This document shows positions 25,943-32,385 of a DNA stretch of 37,317 nt, piece after piece. The translations under genes and the position numbers were made by a program. The stretch comes from Cecembia lonarensis LW9 (GTDB taxonomy: Bacteria; Bacteroidota; Bacteroidia; Cytophagales; Cyclobacteriaceae): the NCBI RefSeq assembly GCF_000298295.1, contig NZ_AMGM01000042.1, positions 1 through 37,317 of the forward strand, written 5' to 3'. Position 1 is the first letter of the stretch; each line of letters starts with the position of its first letter. Under the pieces are notes generated by a model. That model made no database searches. It had not been told where the DNA came from and worked only from the letters and a program-made list of their open reading frames with translations.

Positions 25943-27067
25943 ATGAAATTTATTGTTTCTTCTTCTGCTCTTTTGAAGCAGCTTTCTGCCATCAACGGCG
26001 TAGTGACCACCAACCCAGTAGTTCCAATTTTAGAAAACTTTCTTTTTGAAATTAAAGATGGAAAACTGACGATCACTGCCTCTGACCTGCAGACTTCTAT
26101 GATGACTGAAATCGAGGTAGAAGCTAAAGAAGACGGTAACATTGCAGTTCCTGCAAAAATACTGATCGAAACACTTAAAAATCTACCCGAGCAACCGGTT
26201 ACATTCAGTATTGACCATGATACATATAGCATAGAAATCAGTTCAGATAATGGCCGTTATAAACTGGCGGGTGAAAATGCGACCGATTTTCCAAAAATTG
26301 CAGCTGTTACAAATGCCACGGCAGTGGATATGTCCACAGAGGTGCTGAGTTCTGCAATTAGCAATACCATCTTTGCTACAAGTAATGATGAATTGAGGCC
26401 TGCCATGACTGGGGTATACATCAACCTGAGTGCCACTAATGCTACATTCGTAGCTACAGATGGGCACAGACTTGTCAGGTACAGGAGGGTAGATGTCGCT
26501 TCTGCTGATGCGGCAAGCTTAATTATTCCAAGAAAAGCGCTCAACTTATTGAAGTCTACCCTTCCGTCTGAGAATGTTCCTGTTACTGTAGAATTCAATA
26601 GCTCCAATGCGTATTTCAAGTTTAACAGTATCAAAATGATCTGTAGATTGATTGATGAGCGCTTTCCGGACTACGAAAATGTCATCCCCGTTGACAATCC
26701 CAATCATATGACCATCGATAGATTGGACTTTTTGGGCTCTCTCAGAAGGATTGCCATCTATGCCAATAAGACCACCCATCAGGTGAGACTGAAATTGACA
26801 GGCAGTGAGCTACAGGTTTCTGCAGAGGACTTAGACTTTTCCAATGAAGCCAATGAAAGACTTTCCTGCGAGCATGATGGAGAGGATATTGAAATCGGTT
26901 TCAACGCCAAATTCTTGGTCGAAATGTTGAATAACCTAGATTGCAAGCAAGTCACTTTACAATTCTCTGCACCAAACCGTGCAGGCTTGATCGTACCTTC
27001 AGACACCTCAGAAAATGAGGATATCCTGATGTTGGTGATGCCGGTGATGTTGAATAATTACGTTTGA
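25943..27067 (+). CDS. dnaN: DnaN, DNA polymerase III sliding clamp (beta subunit)
   Basis: The 374-residue protein forms the ring-shaped dimer that tethers DNA polymerase to the template. Its three clamp domains are visible: residues about 1-120 (MKFIVSSSALLKQLSAINGV, then AGENATDFPKI), 128-245 (ATDGHRLVRYR, and MICRLIDERFPDYENVIP at the boundary) and 250-374 (MTIDRLDFLGSLRRIAIYA to VMPVMLNNYV). The C-terminal VMPVML form is typical of Bacteroidota clamps. The gene is alone, 144 bp after gldG, not in a dnaA-dnaN-recF group; separation of dnaN from dnaA is common in this phylum. No convincing -33/-7 pair was found in the short upstream gap. Confidence 0.97.
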   Translation: MKFIVSSSALLKQLSAINGVVTTNPVVPILENFLFEIKDGKLTITASDLQTSMMTEIEVEAKEDGNIAVPAKILIETLKNLPEQPVTFSIDHDTYSIEISSDNGRYKLAGENATDFPKIAAVTNATAVDMSTEVLSSAISNTIFATSNDELRPAMTGVYINLSATNATFVATDGHRLVRYRRVDVASADAASLIIPRKALNLLKSTLPSENVPVTVEFNSSNAYFKFNSIKMICRLIDERFPDYENVIPVDNPNHMTIDRLDFLGSLRRIAIYANKTTHQVRLKLTGSELQVSAEDLDFSNEANERLSCEHDGEDIEIGFNAKFLVEMLNNLDCKQVTLQFSAPNRAGLIVPSDTSENEDILMLVMPVMLNNYV

Positions 27068-27072
27068 TATTT

Positions 27073-27135
27073 AGAAACAAGAACCAAGATCCAAGAGTAA
27101 AGAGCATCGAAGTTTAAAGAAGAAATCAGAACTTG
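27073..27135. repeat. Degenerate 7-bp-phased array after dnaN
   Basis: Starting five bases after the dnaN stop, at least five heptamers follow in phase (27073-27107), for example AGAACCA, AGATCCA and AGAGTAA. Weaker units continue to about 27135. Most units begin AGA or GAA. Position and period match the array after rsmG, which read on its other strand also has GAGACAA-type units. Confidence 0.55.
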
Positions 27136-27161
27136 ATTGATTCAGGAAAATAGGTATTTAT

Positions 27162-27182
27162 AGTACTAAGTACCAAGATTTG
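27162..27182. repeat. Short 7-bp-phased array before the terminator
   Basis: Three in-phase heptamers, AGTACTA, AGTACCA and AGATTTG. The string ACCAAGAT is shared with the array at 27073-27107, which supports a common family and not two unrelated repeats. Confidence 0.45.
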
Positions 27183-27184
27183 AT

Positions 27185-27228
27185 AAAAAAATAGGCTGTC
27201 TCATAAATCGGGACAGCCTATTTTTTTT
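27185..27228. terminator. Strong bidirectional intrinsic terminator between dnaN and the sialidase-like gene
   Basis: The stem ATAGGCTGTCTC (27191-27202) pairs with GGGACAGCCTAT (27210-27221, one G-T pair) around a 7-base loop. It is flanked by six A residues on the left and eight T residues on the right, so it can stop transcription of dnaN on the plus strand and of the convergent minus-strand gene. Confidence 0.85.
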
Positions 27229-27388
27229 ATTTGGGCAGGGCCCAATAGCCACACATCAGGGTTTTCGTTTAGCCAATAATACTTCCTTTTTTGCCTTTTG
27301 CCACTTCGACAAGCTTGGTTCGACATGCTCACCACATCGCAGTGCATCGCTTTTGCCTTGGCTCTTTTTCCCTTTACAATCTGGCCCC

Positions 27389-27423
27389 CTAACCGTTAAC
27401 CATTAACACTTAACCTTTAACCC
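27389..27423. repeat. TTAACCN heptamer array at the 3' end of the sialidase-like gene
   Basis: Five heptamers in perfect phase, CTAACCG first and then four of the form TTAAC(C/A)N, end three bases before the stop codon of the minus-strand gene. The sequence differs from the AGA-type arrays but the 7-bp period and the position beyond a gene 3' end are the same. Confidence 0.6.
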
Positions 27424-27426
27424 TAA

Positions 27427-28479
27427 TTACATCCTAATCTTCACAAAACGGATATTGGTTCTGTTCCAAGTATAGCACAAAACCAAATGCCCTGCTTCAT
27501 AAAGCAAGGAAGGATAGGAAAACTCGTTGCCCTCTTTCCCAACTTCAATATCTATTTTAAATGGCCAAGAATCCCCATTATCCTCTGAAATGGCCAAGGT
27601 CATGGGGTATCTGGATCCCCAGTTTTTTCCTACAGGGTTATAGGCCAACGCCAAGGACTTTCCTCCCATATGGGCCACATCTATCCCCGAATTATTATTG
27701 GGAAGGTCAGTCAAGTACACCGGAGACCAAGTTTCCCCGTAATCATTGGAATCAGACCTGCCAATTTTTCCCGTCGATGTCCGCAAGAGCATATGTACCT
27801 GACCCGGACATGATTCCCATAAAGCTGGCTGTATCACCCCCTCTCCATTAATCAACTGCCGGTCAAGCTCAAGTGTGTCAGATTTGACCCAAGTCTTGCC
27901 ATAGTCCGAAGAAGCATCCACAAAAGCATTCCAAACCCTGTTCTTTTCAATAGATGCGGGGGCCAACCAAGTTCCATTGGATAAGACGAGGACGTGGTTC
28001 CTAACGGGTCCTCTGCCACCCTGATCACCTGGCATAAGTTCTTCGGGATTTGACCAGGTATTGCCCAAATCATCAGAATGGATGTACCATGTTTCCCAAT
28101 CGTCTATCTCTTTACCTACTTTGAAGTAAAGAAACAGTCTTCCTGCAGGATTTTGGAAAAGAACGGGATTCCAATGCGCATCATTTCTTACTTTGACCAA
28201 TAGTTTGGGGAAAGACCAATTGCCAGGCCGCCCCTGGGCCATCCAAATGCCTACATCATCATTCTTTTCGTGGGTTCCCGCAAACCAAACCATCATATAC
28301 CGACCATCCCCTAATACTTCAATGGAAGAAGCATGACACTGTTCAAAAGGCATTTCTCCCTCAAAAACAAACTCAAAATGCTCAATTCCGGGAACCACTT
28401 TACCAACAGAATCCGATTGGGCAAAAGCATGGGAGATGCAAATAAAAAAAGGGAAATAAAGAAGCAGCGTATTTTTCAT
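27427..28479 (-). CDS. Sialidase-like BNR-repeat protein, secreted
   Basis: The 350-residue protein has a cleavable signal peptide (ISHAFAQ) and four Asp-box motifs of form S-x-D-x-G-x-[TS]-W: SDDLGNTW (135-142), SSDYGKTW (190-197), SNDYGETW (244-251) and SEDNGDSW (298-305). These mark a six-bladed sialidase/BNR propeller; HWNPVLF at 102-108 also fits this family. It is annotated elsewhere as exo-alpha-sialidase, but many members of this BNR subgroup act on other glycans, so sialic acid is not assured. It lies 167 bp after the amidotransferase gene, is convergent with dnaN, and has no sialic-acid catabolism genes nearby. Confidence 0.85.
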   Translation of the reverse strand: MKNTLLLYFPFFICISHAFAQSDSVGKVVPGIEHFEFVFEGEMPFEQCHASSIEVLGDGRYMMVWFAGTHEKNDDVGIWMAQGRPGNWSFPKLLVKVRNDAHWNPVLFQNPAGRLFLYFKVGKEIDDWETWYIHSDDLGNTWSNPEELMPGDQGGRGPVRNHVLVLSNGTWLAPASIEKNRVWNAFVDASSDYGKTWVKSDTLELDRQLINGEGVIQPALWESCPGQVHMLLRTSTGKIGRSDSNDYGETWSPVYLTDLPNNNSGIDVAHMGGKSLALAYNPVGKNWGSRYPMTLAISEDNGDSWPFKIDIEVGKEGNEFSYPSLLYEAGHLVLCYTWNRTNIRFVKIRM

Positions 28480-28584
28480 GTGTGTCGAAGTTTATGTTAA
28501 AAATAGAGAAAATCAAACGCTTAATCAATGCAGATAACTGAATGCGTCACCCTGTGAATTTAAAATTTGGTATTTACAGAGGAG

Positions 28585-28650
28585 AGAATGACATCTTGTT
28601 TTCCCCGTCATTCTGAGAATTCAACATTTTCCTAAATGTTGAATTCTCAG
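28585..28650. repeat. Perfect 17-bp inverted repeat with an adjoining 8-bp inverted repeat
   Basis: CTGAGAATTCAACATTT (28613-28629) is exactly complementary to 28634-28650 around the 4-base loop TCCT. A second pair, AGAATGAC (28585-28592) and GTCATTCT (28607-28614), abuts it. The right arm overlaps the amidotransferase stop codon. Neither strand shows a T-run after the stem, so it is a strong 3'-end hairpin without the usual terminator tail. Confidence 0.7.
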
Positions 28651-29234
28651 AAGTAAATTTTCACCTTATATGCCAGACACTCCTTCCACCAATTATCCAA
28701 AATTTCCAGGCCAAACTCAGTAAGGTAAGCCTCAGGATGGTATTGTATGCCCATAATGGGAAGCTGATGATGGGAAAAAGCCATTACTTCACCCCGATCA
28801 GTTTCCAATAATACTTCCAATTCCTGAGGAAGGTTCCTGATCTCAAGGGAATGGTATCGGGTCACATGGAATTGATGCGGTAATCTTCCCAGATAAGGAT
28901 GTGCTCGTTTTTGAAAAACCTGATGGACTTTCCCATGCACCGGCTGCTGCCCTTTGACCAAAGAAGCCCCAAAAAACTGCCCCAATGCCTGATGCCCTAG
29001 GCAGATACCCAAAACCGGAATTTCATACACGTATTGCTCTAAAATAGTCATCAAGTTGCCCGCTTTATCAGGTGTTTCAGGGCCAGGAGACAAAACCAAG
29101 GCTTCCCATTCCCGGTCCAATAAAGTGGTAGGATCTACGTCGTTACGGACAATATGCAGCTCCATCCCCAACTGACGCAGGTAATCGGCCAACATATGGG
29201 AAAAGGAATCAAAATTATTAATCAGCAGTACCAT
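28647..29234 (-). CDS. pabA: Glutamine amidotransferase, PabA/TrpG type
   Basis: This class I glutamine amidotransferase supplies ammonia to anthranilate synthase or aminodeoxychorismate synthase. It has LLINNFDSFSHMLADYL at the start, the oxyanion motif LSPGPETP, the nucleophile in GICLGHQ (C78) and the His-Glu pair in YHPE (H166, E168). The ATG at 29234 is preferred over a GTG at 29240 because MVLLINNFDSF is the family start. At 195 residues it is the usual length. PabA and TrpG cannot be told apart by sequence here, since neither pabB nor trp genes are nearby. It overlaps cvpA by 17 bp, so it is translated from the yqeY-cvpA transcript. Confidence 0.88.
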   Translation of the reverse strand: MVLLINNFDSFSHMLADYLRQLGMELHIVRNDVDPTTLLDREWEALVLSPGPETPDKAGNLMTILEQYVYEIPVLGICLGHQALGQFFGASLVKGQQPVHGKVHQVFQKRAHPYLGRLPHQFHVTRYHSLEIRNLPQELEVLLETDRGEVMAFSHHQLPIMGIQYHPEAYLTEFGLEILDNWWKECLAYKVKIYF

Positions 29235-29763
29235 CAGCACTTAAATTTACCAAAGTTTGTATGGACTGTACAGTTTTGGAAATGATCGGCGTATAATCAT
29301 CCAGAAAACTGATTACAACCGGTGCCAAAGGTTGAATGATAGGATAAGACTTGGAATCTGCCGTCCACTCTTCTGTGATTTTAAACTCAAGGGAATCCGC
29401 TATCCATAAGAAAAAACTCAGAATGAAGGCAGTTTTCAAAACACCCAAAACACCTCCGGCCATATTGTCAACTGATCCCAAAATGGTAAAGTCCAAAGTC
29501 TTCTTGACCAAAAAGGCCAAAGCTCTGATGATGAGAACTACCCCCAAAAATATCATGATGAATGCAACAAAGGGTAACACAAAGGTCAGTTCCGTGACAT
29601 GTTGGGCAAGTTGCTGGGCTCCCCAATCCATAAAATGAAAAGCCAAAATCAGCGCAACGATAAAAGCGACTACAGACAGAATGCTGATAAAAAACCCCTG
29701 TTTGTAGCCGCTGTAGGCTCCAATGGCCAAAAAAACCAATATGAATATATCTATTACTTCCAA
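29218..29763 (-). CDS. cvpA: CvpA-family membrane protein
   Basis: The 181-residue inner-membrane protein has four hydrophobic segments (about 5-22, 26-45, 60-82 and 103-121) and the family pattern DIFILVFLAIGAYSGYKQGF at the start, then DNMAGGVLGVLKT near 99-111. CvpA was first linked to colicin V production in Escherichia coli; its general role is unclear but touches envelope integrity. The start is a TTG at 29763: the stop codon of yqeY lies in the same frame three codons upstream and no ATG lies between, and MEVIDIFILV matches the family start. It sits 6 bp after yqeY and overlaps pabA. Confidence 0.9.
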   Translation of the reverse strand: MEVIDIFILVFLAIGAYSGYKQGFFISILSVVAFIVALILAFHFMDWGAQQLAQHVTELTFVLPFVAFIMIFLGVVLIIRALAFLVKKTLDFTILGSVDNMAGGVLGVLKTAFILSFFLWIADSLEFKITEEWTADSKSYPIIQPLAPVVISFLDDYTPIISKTVQSIQTLVNLSADGTAD

Positions 29764-29769
29764 TACAAC

Positions 29770-30219
29770 TTATGCCAGCAATGCTTTGACCTTTTGGGAA
29801 ATCAACTTCCCGTCTGCTTTACCCGCCAAAACTTTGGTCGCAGCCCCCATCACTTTACCCATGTCTTTGGGCCCTTCTGCCCCGACTTCTGCAATTATTT
29901 TTCTAAGCGCTGCATCAAGCTCTTCTTCAGAAAGCTGCTTTGGCAAAAATTCATTGATAATTTCCAACTCAGCCATTTCTACTGCGAACAAATCCTCTCT
30001 GTTCTGCTCCTTATAAATACCAGCAGAGTCTTTCCTTTGCTTTGCTGCTTTGGTCAACAGTTTCAGTTCCTCCTCTTGGGAAATTCCACCGGTAGCACCT
30101 CCTTTGGTTTCTTCCAACAAAATCAGGGATTTAATGGCCCTTAAGGCCCTTAACCTGTCCTTGTCTTTGGCCAACATGGCTTTTTTAATTTCACTTTCTA
30201 CACTTGCCTTTAAACTCAT
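29770..30219 (-). CDS. yqeY: GatB/YqeY domain protein
   Basis: The 149-residue cytoplasmic protein is the free-standing YqeY domain, related to the C-terminal part of GatB, which binds tRNA in Glu/Asp-tRNA amidotransferase. Family marks are DRLRALRAIKS near 20-30, EINEFLPKQLSEEEL-like sequence near 90 and the C-terminal GKADGKLISQKVKALL. Length is standard. The free-standing role is not well defined, although association with tRNA metabolism is expected. It is the first gene of the yqeY-cvpA-pabA group and shares an intergenic region of 60 bp with the divergent pdxJ. Confidence 0.92.
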   Translation of the reverse strand: MSLKASVESEIKKAMLAKDKDRLRALRAIKSLILLEETKGGATGGISQEEELKLLTKAAKQRKDSAGIYKEQNREDLFAVEMAELEIINEFLPKQLSEEELDAALRKIIAEVGAEGPKDMGKVMGAATKVLAGKADGKLISQKVKALLA

Positions 30220-30244
30220 TGTCTTGTTCTTTGTGTTATAGGTG

Positions 30245-30262
30245 TAAATTTGTACAAAAATA
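30245..30262. promoter_or_regulatory. Divergent pdxJ/yqeY promoter with opposed -7 boxes
   Basis: On the plus strand TAAATTTG (30245-30252) fits the pdxJ -7 box. On the minus strand TATTTTTG (complement of 30255-30262) fits the yqeY -7 box. Each is a full match to TAnnTTTG, and they are two bases apart. The yqeY side has a TTTG at 30285-30288 with a 22-bp gap, inside the pdxJ start. For pdxJ only a CTTG at about 18 bp is visible. Expected leaders are 24 and 32 bases. Confidence 0.6.
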
Positions 30263-30279
30263 CCCTATAATTTAGGAAA

Positions 30280-30996
30280 ATGACCAAACTCAGTGTAAAT
30301 ATTAATAAAATCGCCACCCTGCGAAATGCACGTGGCGGTAACAACCCCAATGTGGTAAAAGTGGCACTGGACTGCGAGCGCTTTGGGGCTCAGGGCATCA
30401 CTGTTCACCCAAGACCCGACGAAAGACATATCCGGTACCAAGATGTTTTGGATTTAGCTCCTGTACTTCATACGGAGTTTAATATTGAAGGCTATCCTGA
30501 TAAACGCTACATGGAGCTTATCAAAAAGGTAAAGCCTATCCAAGCTACTTTGGTCCCTGATCCACCGGATGCCATCACTTCCAACAGTGGCTGGGACACC
30601 ATCACCCATCAGGAATTCTTGAAGGACATCGTAGCAGAATTGAAAGAAACTGGCACTAGGGTCTCTATTTTTATCAACCCGGATCCTAAGTTTTTTGAAC
30701 CCGCTAAGACAATAGGGACTGATAGGGTGGAATTGTATACTGAACCTTATGCTACTTTATATCCTACAGATAAAGAAAAGGCAGTAAAACCCTATGTGGA
30801 AGTGGCTCACTTGGCCAAGGAATTGGGCTTGGGTCTCAACGCAGGACATGACCTGGACCTGCACAACCTCAAATTCCTAAAAGAAAGCATACCCTTTTTG
30901 GACGAGGTGTCAATCGGACATGCCTTGGTATGTGATGCCCTTTACTATGGATTGGAAAACACCATTCAGATGTACCGCAGGCAACTGGACCTGTAA
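30280..30996 (+). CDS. pdxJ: PdxJ, pyridoxine 5'-phosphate synthase
   Basis: PdxJ condenses 3-amino-1-hydroxyacetone phosphate with 1-deoxyxylulose 5-phosphate to give pyridoxine 5'-phosphate, the last ring-forming step of the DXP-dependent vitamin B6 pathway. The 238-residue TIM barrel shows [13 protein letters not shown] at the start, the HPRPDERHI segment (43-51), the ATLVPD motif near 89-94, VELYTEPYA near 149 and AGHDL near 189. All are in the expected order. The ATG at 30280 directly precedes the conserved [17 protein letters not shown] segment. No other B6 genes are adjacent. Confidence 0.97.
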   Translation: MTKLSVNINKIATLRNARGGNNPNVVKVALDCERFGAQGITVHPRPDERHIRYQDVLDLAPVLHTEFNIEGYPDKRYMELIKKVKPIQATLVPDPPDAITSNSGWDTITHQEFLKDIVAELKETGTRVSIFINPDPKFFEPAKTIGTDRVELYTEPYATLYPTDKEKAVKPYVEVAHLAKELGLGLNAGHDLDLHNLKFLKESIPFLDEVSIGHALVCDALYYGLENTIQMYRRQLDL

Positions 30997-31077
30997 TAGC
31001 CTAATTATGGTTTAAACCGAATTATGCATTAGGTTTCGTAATAGAAGCTCTAGTGCATATTTCGGGTTAAATTTACT

Positions 31078-31085
31078 TACCTTTG
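31078..31085 (+). promoter_or_regulatory. -7 box directly before rlmN
   Basis: TACCTTTG is a full match to TAnnTTTG and ends four bases before the rlmN ATG at 31090. A start four bases after the final G would fall on the initiation codon, suggesting a leaderless or near-leaderless transcript. No well-spaced TTTG was found upstream, so the call is moderate. Confidence 0.45.
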
Positions 31086-31089
31086 TACC

Positions 31090-32151
31090 ATGGAAAGTAC
31101 CGAAAAAAAAGACATCAGAAAATTAAGCCTGGCGGAGCTTGAAACGTTTTTTATCGAACAAGGAGATAAAAAATTCCGGGCCAAGCAGGTTTATGACTGG
31201 CTTTGGAACAAGTCCCTCAAGAATTTTGATGACATGAGCAATATTTCTAAGGAAACCAGAGAAATGCTCAAGCAGAACTTTTCCATCAATCACGTCAAGG
31301 TAGACCTGATGCAGCATTCAGCGGACGGCACCATAAAAAATGCGGTCAAGTTGTTTGACCATAAAATCGTAGAGTCGGTTTTGATTCCTACAGAAAAAAG
31401 AATCACCGCTTGCGTGTCTTCCCAAGTTGGTTGTAGCCTTGACTGTAATTTTTGTGCCACGGCCCGATTAAAAAGAATGCGTAACCTCAACCCTGATGAG
31501 ATCTACGATCAGGTAGTGGCCATCAAAGAAGAAGCTGAAACCTATTTCAATCGCCCACTGACCAATATCGTATTTATGGGTATGGGGGAACCTTTGCTTA
31601 ACTACAACAATGTCATCGAGGCCATAGATAAAATCACCGCACCAGAAGGCTTGGGAATGGCTCCCAGAAGAATCACCTTGTCCACCGTAGGTATACCTAA
31701 AATGATCAAAAAAATGGCAGATGATGAGGTAAAGTTCAATTTGGCCATTTCCCTCCACTCAGCCATTAATGAAACCAGAAGCAGACTGATGCCCATTAAT
31801 GAAGTCAACCCCTTGGAAGATTTGGCGGAAGCCTTAAAGTACTGGTACCAAAAAACTAAGAGAAAAGTCACTTATGAATATGTTATCTGGGAAGGCATCA
31901 ATGACGATGAAAAACATGCCAAAGCACTGGCCAAATTCTGTAAAATCATCCCTTCAAAAGTAAATATCATCCAATATAACCCCATAGATGATGGCGAATT
32001 CAGGCAAGCTTCCCAAGAAGCAGTAGACATGTATGTCCGGGTACTGGAAGACCAAGGCATCATTGCAAAGGTCAGAAAATCCAGAGGACAAGACATTGAC
32101 GCCGCCTGCGGTCAATTGGCCAATAAAAACGAAGTGGCCCAAATTCAATAA
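31090..32151 (+). CDS. rlmN: RlmN, dual-specificity 23S rRNA (A2503)/tRNA (A37) C2-methyltransferase
   Basis: This radical-SAM enzyme puts a methyl group on C2 of A2503 in 23S rRNA and of A37 in some tRNAs. The 353-residue protein has the 4Fe-4S ligands C115, C119 and C122 in GCSLDCNFC, the resolving cysteine C108 and the methyl-carrying C340 near the C-terminus (DAACGQL), with MGMGEPLLNY and the RRITLSTVGIP segment in between. Both catalytic cysteines separate it from inactive homologues. The start at 31090 is set by a -7 box four bases upstream. It follows pdxJ by 93 bp and appears to have its own promoter. Confidence 0.96.
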   Translation: MESTEKKDIRKLSLAELETFFIEQGDKKFRAKQVYDWLWNKSLKNFDDMSNISKETREMLKQNFSINHVKVDLMQHSADGTIKNAVKLFDHKIVESVLIPTEKRITACVSSQVGCSLDCNFCATARLKRMRNLNPDEIYDQVVAIKEEAETYFNRPLTNIVFMGMGEPLLNYNNVIEAIDKITAPEGLGMAPRRITLSTVGIPKMIKKMADDEVKFNLAISLHSAINETRSRLMPINEVNPLEDLAEALKYWYQKTKRKVTYEYVIWEGINDDEKHAKALAKFCKIIPSKVNIIQYNPIDDGEFRQASQEAVDMYVRVLEDQGIIAKVRKSRGQDIDAACGQLANKNEVAQIQ

Positions 32152-32229
32152 TATCCTGAATACCTTATTAGGTAGCAAACTTTAAGCAGACCCAAATAAA
32201 GATTTCCCCTAGATTAATCTCCCTATTTT

Positions 32230-32260
32230 TTTGTATATTCTAATTTAATAGTTATTCTTG
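32230..32260 (+). promoter_or_regulatory. Candidate promoter of the macroglobulin-plug gene leader
   Basis: TTTG (32230-32233), a 19-bp spacer and TATTCTTG (32253-32260) make a correctly spaced promoter with one -7 mismatch. It lies only 16 bp before a strong terminator stem, so a transcript starting here would either end after about 35 bases or need antitermination to reach the gene. Confidence 0.35.
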
Positions 32261-32275
32261 TTTGTGAAAAAATTT

Positions 32276-32299
32276 GAGGGGCAGCCCTCCTTTTTTTTT
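32276..32299 (+). terminator. Intrinsic terminator after rlmN / in the next gene's leader
   Basis: The stem GAGGG/CCCTC (32276-32289, loop GCAG) is followed by nine T residues at 32291-32299. It is 124 bp beyond the rlmN stop and 87 bp before the next start codon. It may end the rlmN transcript or act as a leader attenuator. Confidence 0.75.
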
Positions 32300-32385
32300 G
32301 CCAAAATAATAAAAACTAAATTTTCCATTGTTCGTTTTAAAAAAGCACACGAACTACTAGTTTAACTTAATTAAAATTGTTTTCA

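Noticed and set aside
27185-27228. Insertion-sequence end suggested by GGCTGTCTC and its inverted copy
   Set aside because: The two copies form one terminator stem with A and T runs, and no transposase remnant or target duplication is visible.
31000-31033. Inverted repeat CCTAAT/ATTAGG around GGTTTAAACC between pdxJ and rlmN
   Set aside because: Pairing is interrupted by several mismatched bases and only three T residues follow; it could be a weak pdxJ terminator but is not convincing.
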